The position numbers and the translations under genes were made by a program. 36,955 nucleotides of DNA from Nitrospirota bacterium (GTDB lineage Bacteria > Nitrospirota > Thermodesulfovibrionia > Thermodesulfovibrionales > Magnetobacteriaceae), in the NCBI GenBank assembly GCA_015233895.1, contig JADFXG010000033.1, positions 1 through 36,955 of the forward strand, written 5' to 3'. Numbering within the stretch: the stretch's first letter is position 1; each line of letters starts with the position of its first letter. Under the pieces are notes generated by a model. The model saw only the letters and a list, made by a program, of their open reading frames with translations. It searched no databases and was not told the DNA's origin. Below, in pieces: positions 30,820-36,955 of the stretch.

Positions 30820-31202
30820 ATACCAATTTGAGACCGTTGCAAAAATATTATAACACCAAAGTTGAGTTCAAAAATATAACAAAATGTTATAGAAAAAGGA
30901 TGAGATTGCCACACCCCCTGCGGGGGTTCGCAATGACGGCGTGGGCTGTGCGTGGGCGTACCTATCCGTCATTACGAGGAGCGATAGCGACGTGGTAATC
31001 TCATCATTATTATATTTTAGGCTGCTACTCGGTATTAATTGGGAAATACTTTTCCCCCATTTTGGGAATTTTGCAACGGTCTCAAGTTGCATTCTATCGC
31101 CTAACTTTGTTGGCATCGTCAAAAGCTCCTCAACGTACTAAAAGTACGCCTACGTCGCCTTCTCCTTGCCGTCTCGTTATGCTTCTGACTGCTACTTGCT
31201 AT
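30820..31202. mobile_element. ATACC-type element R3, third copy, with nested GAGACC copy
   Basis: Starts ATACC at 30820. After the nested copy it carries the reversed R3 interior (TTGTTGGCATCGTCAAAAGC, CTTCTCCTTGCCGTCTCG) and ends GCTACTTGCTAT. It ends 4 bp before the stop of the Roc-COR-TIR gene. Confidence 0.75.
30830..31083 (+). mobile_element. GAGACC element copy 7 (254 bp)
   Basis: Complete, plus orientation, one 51-bp unit. Site ATACC-AATTT-[element]-AAGTT-GC; flanks differ at one base. Confidence 0.92.
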
Positions 31203-31206
31203 GCCG

Positions 31207-33393
31207 CTACTTCACAAGATAATCCATTAATTCCTCAAACGTCTTGCTATTGTAAAACTCTGTCCTTCTGAGGCCTGTGATTAAAAAAGGAGTATCATAA
31301 TCATCTCTGTCCTCCAATTTCAGGGGTATAACTTTTTGTTTTGTTGTTTCAGTAATTACTCTGTGTAAAACCGCCTCATATTCGGCTCTGCACCAGTTTG
31401 ATTTCCCAAGTGCGGGACTTAGGCAGACCAAAACGTGCTTACTGGCTTGTAGTCCGTCTTCTATTTTGTTAACAATCCCATCGCCAAAGCCTATCTGCTC
31501 ATGGTCAATCCAATAGGTTATTCCTCTGCTTTTAAACTTTGGCAAAATTCTATCCGTAATAAAATCAGCATCCTTTGAACTGTGGCTGATAAACACATCA
31601 AATTTACTATCTCCCATGCTTTTTGAATCCTCCTCCTTTTTTCTCCTTTCCGTAGTTTCAATCCCGTTAAGAAGTTCTTTAACTGACACCGCCTTTGTTG
31701 ATTCCATGCAAGAAAATTCGCTCTTTCCTTCTATTTCAAACTTACGAACATTTTCATATTTATATACTGACGGGCAATTTCCCGTACACGTACACGGTAT
31801 CAGTAAATCCACTTTCAGCTTCTTTATCTTATCGTTAATTGTATCGAAATGCTGCCTTATGAGCCAGAGAAACTCCCGTTTGCTTTCGCCTGTTACCGTT
31901 ATATCTATCAATCTTTTTGACTCATCCGCTTTGATATACGCGGAGGTTTTTTCTGTCTCTGTTTCTTTACTTAAAATAACTCCCTCTCTCCAGCATTGGT
32001 ATTTATCATTATCTCTTTTGATTAAATCATGAACCCGGACTATAAAATGCGGCATCACATTTTTAGGTAAAAACTCATATTGGTACAAGACATGCGTACA
32101 GGTAGTAAAATCATCATCAACGTCTATCGGCTCTCTGGGCAAGACGCTTGGGATGATGTAGTTATTTGTATCTCCCATAGCAAAGGAGAGTTCAAATTTT
32201 CTCATGAGCCTCAAAAGGGTAGGGTATTGAGATGCAGGATAACCGTCCATATCTTTCCAGATTTCCGGCAGGTCGTCCTCGCATAAAACACCTTGCTTCA
32301 GTTTTTTTGACGCTACCACTTTATAGACCGCATGAGTGCCCCAGGCGGGTTTTATTATCAGTGTGTTACGTAAAATGACGTCGTCTTTAAAATGCAGAAA
32401 TACTCCCAAATCGTGAAGATATTCGGCAAGCAGGCTTTCCTCACTTTCAGTTATTTTGTGCTTTTTGCAGAGTTTATTAAATTCTGAATAATCTATATAA
32501 TTTCGTGTGTCGTCTTCTAACACCTCCCTTACCTTGCGCCATGAGCTGAACCATTCTGTGCCCATAAGAGGGAGCTTAGCCGCCACATCGCCGATTACAT
32601 TCTTCAATTTACTAAAAGAATCGGGTCCCTTTCTAGGAGTTTTGGAACTTACCTTAAGGAACCCCATGATATTGGGAAATTTCGTTTTTAAGTCTTTGAA
32701 GTTAATCTCTTCAATATACGTATCACATTTATTCAGGACTAAAATGATCGGGCTGTCCTCACCAAAGGCTTTTATAACATTGAGCCAGTCCTCGATTCTG
32801 CCAAAGACCGCCTCTTGTCTTGCGTCCCAGACAAGCATATAGACGGAGCGCTTGGTTAAGAAAAACTGATGTGTTGCGTGATATATCTCTTGCCCACCGA
32901 AATCCCATACATTGAGTGTGATTTCATTGCCGCCATTTTGACTAATCTTTAGTTTTTTGATCTCTATTCCTTCGGTTGACTTCTGAGTATCTGAAAAACT
33001 GTTATCAGTAAGCCTTCTTAAAATACTTGTCTTTCCTACTCCGCCCTGGCCTACAATTATAAGCTTTGCCTCGTATAATTTTGTTATAACAGTTGTTTTC
33101 TTGTTTAGCAATTCAAAATATTCTCTTATAGCATGAATACCCTTAGAGGCAATTTCTATCGGCGGGGTTTTAAGCGGGTTATCTGATACAAAAAAATCTG
33201 TTAGTTTATTAAGCTTTCCAATCTCATGCGGCAGTGCTGTTAGTTGGTTGTTATAAATATCAAGCGTTTGTAAATTATTAAGATTTCCAATATCAGGGGG
33301 CAGCGTTGTCAGTCCTCTGTTTGATAAATCTAAATAAGTTTCACTATCTCTATACGCTCTATTGATTATTTCTAATAGTTCATTTTCATCCAC
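31207..33393 (-). CDS. LRR-Roc-COR-TIR protein (bacterial Roco family)
   Basis: 728 aa. Residues about 17-80 are leucine-rich repeats ([20 protein letters not shown]). The Roc GTPase follows with Walker [10 protein letters not shown] (115-123), switch motif DFGGQ (164-168) and NKCD (221-224). The COR region spans about 270-570 and includes a Cys cluster PCTCTGNC. The C-terminus is a TIR domain (about 598-728): [15 protein letters not shown], and [12 protein letters not shown] with the catalytic-type Glu671. TIR domains often hydrolyse NAD or make signal nucleotides. The architecture is like an NLR: a sensor, a GTPase switch and a TIR effector. It is a single gene with no partner, beside a HepT/MntA module and repeats. 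A defence role is inferred. Confidence 0.9.
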   Translation of the reverse strand: MDENELLEIINRAYRDSETYLDLSNRGLTTLPPDIGNLNNLQTLDIYNNQLTALPHEIGKLNKLTDFFVSDNPLKTPPIEIASKGIHAIREYFELLNKKTTVITKLYEAKLIIVGQGGVGKTSILRRLTDNSFSDTQKSTEGIEIKKLKISQNGGNEITLNVWDFGGQEIYHATHQFFLTKRSVYMLVWDARQEAVFGRIEDWLNVIKAFGEDSPIILVLNKCDTYIEEINFKDLKTKFPNIMGFLKVSSKTPRKGPDSFSKLKNVIGDVAAKLPLMGTEWFSSWRKVREVLEDDTRNYIDYSEFNKLCKKHKITESEESLLAEYLHDLGVFLHFKDDVILRNTLIIKPAWGTHAVYKVVASKKLKQGVLCEDDLPEIWKDMDGYPASQYPTLLRLMRKFELSFAMGDTNNYIIPSVLPREPIDVDDDFTTCTHVLYQYEFLPKNVMPHFIVRVHDLIKRDNDKYQCWREGVILSKETETEKTSAYIKADESKRLIDITVTGESKREFLWLIRQHFDTINDKIKKLKVDLLIPCTCTGNCPSVYKYENVRKFEIEGKSEFSCMESTKAVSVKELLNGIETTERRKKEEDSKSMGDSKFDVFISHSSKDADFITDRILPKFKSRGITYWIDHEQIGFGDGIVNKIEDGLQASKHVLVCLSPALGKSNWCRAEYEAVLHRVITETTKQKVIPLKLEDRDDYDTPFLITGLRRTEFYNSKTFEELMDYLVK

Positions 33394-33817
33394 CTCAAAT
33401 CAGCCTCCCCTTTATAGAACACACAATGGAAATCATTTTCCATAGGTGTTATTTTACAGGGTTTGGGAGTATTTTGCAAATTTTAGAAGATGGTTTGACG
33501 CGCACGGCGTTGGAGCAGTCTTTTAGACTGCTCCGCAACGTTTGGGATAGTAGTTTTTTATATCTGAAACACTGAAGTCAAAAGAGGAAACACTGTGGTG
33601 CAATCTATAAGATTGCACCAACGGGTTTGGGAGATACACACGGATAAACACAGATGATAGGTATTTAATTTTTATCTGTGTTCATCTGTGGTTGCAATTC
33701 TCATGTTGGATGTGGGGGAGGCGCAGATGAAATCTCTTAAGAAATCATAGTCCGTCATTTAATCAATTAAATCATAGTTCAGAAACGTTTGGGGAATTGC
33801 ACCAACACAGGATAATC
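33394..33817. other. Gene-free interval with hairpins and a junction-repeat copy
   Basis: No credible ORF. It contains the hairpin GGAGCAGTC-TTTTA-GACTGCTCC (33512-33534), the 13-mer AAGAGGAAACACT (33582-33594) with the GGTGCAATC hairpin (33597-33619), and an inverted repeat AACACAGAT / ATCTGTGTT (33647-33682). It looks like collected scars of earlier insertions. Confidence 0.65.
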
Positions 33818-34195
33818 TTAAGCGCTTTTCTTATCAGAGGAGGAAGGGAACGCCTCCTGAATTTCCTCTTTGACTATTTTTCTTACGCTTACCCCAATTT
33901 TTTCAATATAGTCAACCATCCTGACATTGAACTCGTCTTTAGTGAGACAGTTATCCAGCCTTGCCTCAACCTTGTCAAACCGCTCGTCAACCTTGTCAAA
34001 CCGCTCGTCAACCTTGTCAAACCGCTCGTCAATCTCAGTGAATTTCGTGGTCACCATACGTTTGAAGTCGTGAAAGTCGTTCATATAGTTGTAAAACAAA
34101 AAAGCAAGCCTGTCAGGCGGCTGTGTTTGGGCTAAGATCTCATCAAGAACCTCTACGACTATCTTTTTGATTTCGTTTTTATCTGTTGTCTGCAT
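33818..34195 (-). CDS. Coiled-coil protein with DERFDKV repeats
   Basis: 125 aa. AGGAGGAAGG precedes the ATG. The N-terminus (NEIKKIVVEVLDEILAQTQP) is helical and the centre has three copies of a 7-residue unit DERFDKV from a 21-bp DNA repeat, giving one heptad per unit. The end is KEEIQEAFPSSSDKKSA. It follows the same plan as the protein at 11206-11748. Function unknown. Confidence 0.7.
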   Translation of the reverse strand: MQTTDKNEIKKIVVEVLDEILAQTQPPDRLAFLFYNYMNDFHDFKRMVTTKFTEIDERFDKVDERFDKVDERFDKVEARLDNCLTKDEFNVRMVDYIEKIGVSVRKIVKEEIQEAFPSSSDKKSA

Positions 34196-34308
34196 ATATG
34201 TGCCTTCCTCCTATGTATTATCTTATAGTTAAATTATGTTGCGTGTCAAGACGCTATAAAACGGCAGCACTTATAGCAACTCCTCATGGTTTTGTTATAT
34301 ACTACTCT

Positions 34309-35379
34309 ATGAGCCGACTATACACCAAAATGAAGGTTTTCCATTTTAAGGAAAAACTGGACTCGCTGCCTATTAGCACTACTGAGATTTTGCCTCCTAT
34401 CCACATACGGATAAAACCGACAAATGTCTGTAACCACAACTGCCGGTACTGTGCCTACAGGGCGGATAATCTCCAGCTCGGTAAGGATATGAACAAGCGG
34501 GATTTTATTGCCCGCACTAAGATGCTTGAAATTGTAGAAGACATTATTGATATGGGAGTAAAGGCGGTTACATTTAGCGGAGGCGGTGAGCCCCTGGTCT
34601 ATCCATATATCACTGAGACTGCGCTGAAACTTGCGGCCTCTGGCGTTAAAATTGCCACTCTTACGAACGGCTCAAACCTGATGGGAGAAGCCGCTGAAGT
34701 GTTTGCCCAACATGCCACATGGGTGCGGGTGTCAATGGATGGCTACGACGACGAAAGCTACACCCACTACCGTGGCGTTAAGCACGGCGAGTTTACCAAA
34801 ATTATGGAAAATCTGCAGAATTTCAAAAAACTGGGCGGCAAATGCTACCTTGGCGTCAGCTTTATCATAGACAAAGACAATTGCAACAAGGTATATGAGT
34901 TTACCGGAAAACTCAGGGATGTTGGAGTTGACAGCGTTAAAATCTCCCCGTGCATTGTCAGTAACGAGGGCGCTCAAAATAACGCCTACCATAAGCCGTT
35001 TTTTGAATCAGTAAGAGAACAGGTAGCAAGAGCAAAGGCGGATTTCTGTAACGAACACTTTGAAATTTTTGACTCCTACCATGCCCTTGACGAGAAATTT
35101 AAAAAAGACTACACATGGTGTCCGTACCTTCAAATACTGCCGGTAATCGGGGCAGACTGTAATGTGTATTCCTGTCAGGATAAGGCGTATAACCTTGAGG
35201 AGGGACTGATTGGATCTATCAAAGATGTTCGCTTTAGCGATTTTTGGTGTTCCAATAAAGCGAACTTTTTTAAAATAAACCCTTCAAAAGTCTGTAACCA
35301 TCACTGTGTGGCAAATGAAAAAAACATGCTTGTGCTGGACTACCTTGAGGCTAATATGGAACATCTGGGATTTGTGTAG
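34309..35379 (+). CDS. Radical SAM protein with SPASM-like C-terminus
   Basis: 356 aa from the ATG at 34309; the frame extends upstream over the neighbouring promoter and an ATG at 34330 is also possible. Cys41, Cys45 and Cys48 (CNHNCRYCAYR) bind the SAM cluster, and FSGGGEPLVYPY is the SAM motif. C-terminal cysteines in WCPYLQILPVIGADCNVYSC and KVCNHHCVANEKN suggest an auxiliary cluster. Length and motif positions equal those of the gene at 1142, hinting at a common family. Substrate unknown; the downstream epimerase-like gene suggests glycan or sugar-nucleotide chemistry. Confidence 0.85.
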   Translation: MSRLYTKMKVFHFKEKLDSLPISTTEILPPIHIRIKPTNVCNHNCRYCAYRADNLQLGKDMNKRDFIARTKMLEIVEDIIDMGVKAVTFSGGGEPLVYPYITETALKLAASGVKIATLTNGSNLMGEAAEVFAQHATWVRVSMDGYDDESYTHYRGVKHGEFTKIMENLQNFKKLGGKCYLGVSFIIDKDNCNKVYEFTGKLRDVGVDSVKISPCIVSNEGAQNNAYHKPFFESVREQVARAKADFCNEHFEIFDSYHALDEKFKKDYTWCPYLQILPVIGADCNVYSCQDKAYNLEEGLIGSIKDVRFSDFWCSNKANFFKINPSKVCNHHCVANEKNMLVLDYLEANMEHLGFV

Positions 35380-35419
35380 TGATTGCATTTTGTATTAAAA
35401 AGTATTACTATATAATACT

Positions 35420-35647
35420 ATGAAACTTGCAAAGGTGACTATATCTGCAAAGGTGGACAGCAGTATTGTTGACTCTTTAGAGGGCTATGCCAAAGAGTTG
35501 CAAGTTAGCAAAAGTTGGATAGTTCAACAGGCCTTAAAGCAGTATTTTGATAAATATGATGAGCATTTAAGTGATATGCGAATTGCCTCTCTCACAGAGG
35601 GCATATCTCATGATGACGTTTTAACAGAGTATGGCCTTTCAGATTAA
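35420..35647 (+). CDS. RHH (CopG-type) antitoxin
   Basis: 75 aa. KVTISAKVDSSIVDSLEGYA then KELQVSKSWIVQQALKQYFD is a ribbon-helix-helix domain for operator binding, followed by an acidic tail for the toxin. Overlaps the toxin by 17 bp, antitoxin first. Confidence 0.87.
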   Translation: MKLAKVTISAKVDSSIVDSLEGYAKELQVSKSWIVQQALKQYFDKYDEHLSDMRIASLTEGISHDDVLTEYGLSD

Positions 35648-35882
35648 ATGGGACATGAGGGCTTACAGGGAATTACAACAGATTGCCGTTAAAGATGCCG
35701 TGGAAATTTTAAACGCCTTAAACATCCTCCGTGATAAACCGCACGAGGCTGGCAAGCATCTGGAGGGCAAGTTTAAAGGTAAGTACAGGCTGCGAGTGGG
35801 AAATTACCGGATTATTTATTGGATAGATAATACCACTGTGTGGATAATAACGGTTGGCCACAGAAAAGATATATACAGATAA
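35631..35882 (+). CDS. RelE/ParE-family toxin
   Basis: 83 aa. FQIKWDMRAYRELQQIAVKD, LEGKFKGKYRLRVGNYRIIY and IITVGHRKDIYR give a textbook RelE core and tail. Paired with the RHH antitoxin by overlap. The tail GHRKDIYR is shared with the toxin at 25150. Confidence 0.9.
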   Translation: MAFQIKWDMRAYRELQQIAVKDAVEILNALNILRDKPHEAGKHLEGKFKGKYRLRVGNYRIIYWIDNTTVWIITVGHRKDIYR

Positions 35883-35888
35883 ACACAG

Positions 35889-36695
35889 ATGAGAGAAAAC
35901 ACTCTGATAACCGGCTCACGAGGCGATATTGGTTCCATGCTGTATGGGCTTTATAAACAGCACAACCTGCCCATTGAGCCGTTTAATGCTGATACTGCAC
36001 CGGATACCGCTACCGGTGTGATTATCCACATGGCCGCTAAATCCCCGCCCTCTGGTGCTGATGACATATTGAATTCCAATATCGTGTATCTTAAAAAAGT
36101 CGTTGACTATGCCCTCTCTCACGGCATTGACAGGATGATATATTTCTCTGCCGTCTCAGTCTATGGCAGCCAAAACAAAGAGGATCTTGCCGAGACGGAT
36201 TTCTTAAACTCCCCTGGAATATACGGGGCCTCTAAACTCTTTGGAGAGACATATCTTAAAGAGAGCGCTCTGAAACATGTGCTGGCTATCCGGTTTCCGG
36301 GGATTCTGGGCGTTAAAAACACTACCAACATTCTGGGCAGATGTTTTGTTAAACTCAAACACAACGAGGACATTGAAATCACAAACCCGCACAGGCTATT
36401 CAATAATTTTATATGCGTAGAGAATATTTTTGACTTTTTTACCTCACTTAAAGGGGATTCCCCTAAATTTGACGTTATAAATGTTGCTTCGGATAAAAAT
36501 ATGACCCTCTTTGAAATCGTAACTTTTATGAAGACGCTTTTGAATTCAAAATCAAAAATTATAGAAAATGGCAAAAAATCGGATTTTTTCAATATCTCCA
36601 CGCAAAAAGCTCAAACGCTCTACGGCTTTAAGCCATATGACGCAAAGGCGGCAGTAGAGCTGTGGGTTAAAAACAGAATTGCAAGTGATGTTTAA
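35889..36695 (+). CDS. NAD-dependent sugar epimerase/dehydratase-like protein (extended SDR)
   Basis: 268 aa. The N-terminal LITGSRGDIGSMLYGLY is a Rossmann nucleotide-binding motif close to GxxGxxG. FSAVSVYGS and YGASKLFGETYLKESAL give the Ser and YxxxK active site of extended SDRs. RFPGILGV and FNNFICVENIFDF fit the sugar-nucleotide family. It starts 6 bp after the RelE toxin, so it may be co-transcribed with it. Likely substrate is a nucleotide sugar for a surface glycan, possibly linked with the GmhA-like protein and radical SAM proteins. Confidence 0.87.
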   Translation: MRENTLITGSRGDIGSMLYGLYKQHNLPIEPFNADTAPDTATGVIIHMAAKSPPSGADDILNSNIVYLKKVVDYALSHGIDRMIYFSAVSVYGSQNKEDLAETDFLNSPGIYGASKLFGETYLKESALKHVLAIRFPGILGVKNTTNILGRCFVKLKHNEDIEITNPHRLFNNFICVENIFDFFTSLKGDSPKFDVINVASDKNMTLFEIVTFMKTLLNSKSKIIENGKKSDFFNISTQKAQTLYGFKPYDAKAAVELWVKNRIASDV

Positions 36696-36823
36696 TAAAG
36701 AATATCTCTGAGGTTTTCCTCTAACTCTTCAAGTGTTTCACCCTGGGTCATGTAATCCGGATATTTTTCCAAATATCCAAGCCACATACCCTCATTCTGC
36801 CAATATACGTATCTTTCCATCAT
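36692..36823 (-). CDS. Truncated HicB-like antitoxin
   Basis: 43 aa, too short for most gene finders. MMERYVYWQNEGMWLGYLEK then YPDYMTQGETLEELEENLRD is the HicB N-terminus (TQGETLEEL). AAGGAG precedes the ATG. It stops where family members continue for 20 or more residues, and overlaps the convergent epimerase stop by 4 bp. No HicA is visible; it may lie beyond the window or be lost. Confidence 0.65.
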   Translation of the reverse strand: MMERYVYWQNEGMWLGYLEKYPDYMTQGETLEELEENLRDILY

Positions 36824-36840
36824 ACTCCTTATACCGAGTT

Positions 36841-36955
36841 GAGACCGTTGCAAAATTCCCAAAATGTGGGAAAAGTATTTCCCAATTAATACCGAGTAGC
36901 AGCCTAAAATATAATAATGATGAGATTACCACGTCGCTATCGCTCCTCGTAATGA
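36841..36955 (-). mobile_element. GAGACC element copy 8, cut by the window end
   Basis: Starts with the end in minus orientation, in the site ATACC-GAGTT-[element]. The sequence matches other copies up to the window edge; the number of 51-bp units cannot be seen. Confidence 0.88.

Noticed and set aside
1-36955. rRNA, tRNA or riboswitch genes
   Set aside because: No tRNA-like cloverleaf, conserved rRNA segment or known riboswitch core was noticed in any interval.

Overview
The window looks like part of a low-copy plasmid or similar secondary replicon from an environmental Gram-negative bacterium. The replicon evidence is a Rep_3-type initiator gene (12197-13570) with 21-bp iterons directly upstream, plus a ParB gene (6520-7419) and a ParA gene (28566-29408) that lie about 21 kb apart. 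The host is an inference only: the mix of S53 peptidases, many toxin-antitoxin (TA) genes, TPR/CHAT fragments and dense short repeats resembles Nitrospirota or deltaproteobacterial genomes, but no rRNA, tRNA or phylogenetic marker is present.

Layout. 0-6 kb: a TPR gene broken by a small element, a radical SAM/SPASM gene, a copy of the GAGACC element with an amplified 51-bp unit, and a reverse-strand operon gmhA-like / ABC ATPase / 245-aa protein / YafQ-like toxin. 6-14 kb: the replicon block (parB, iteron origin, rep) with an EmrB-like exporter, a Panacea-type TA pair, a Uma2 nuclease, a Bcp peroxidase and a dienelactone hydrolase. 14.6-17.6 kb: TA modules between duplicated sequences and a DHS-like enzyme. 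17.6-21.5 kb: two tandem S53 (kumamolisin-like) peptidases with a shared leader. 22.1-25.7 kb: a run of five TA modules or antitoxins separated by recurring junction sequences that match the 3' end of a TPR gene. 26-31 kb: a methyltransferase-like gene coupled to parA, and HEPN/MNT modules. 31-33.4 kb: a large LRR-Roc-COR-TIR protein. 33.8-36.8 kb: a coiled-coil protein, a second radical SAM gene, an RHH/RelE pair, a sugar-nucleotide epimerase-like gene and a truncated HicB.

The most striking feature is the repeat biology. At least eight copies of a 254-bp element with 15-bp terminal inverted repeats (GAGACCGTTGCAAAA) are present. Six sit at the same position inside the ends of other small elements, in the context ATACC-N5-GC, and are flanked by 5-bp duplications that often do not match perfectly. 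Two copies carry 5 and 7 units of an internal 51-bp repeat. The host elements share ATACC-type ends but have unrelated interiors.

About sixteen TA-related loci occur in 37 kb, and several modules lie between direct repeats. This suggests that TA modules have been gained or reshuffled as cassettes. The Roc-COR-TIR protein, the 245-aa protein coupled to YafQ and the Panacea pair are the likeliest defence or stress functions. All functional statements come from reading motifs by eye; no searches were run.
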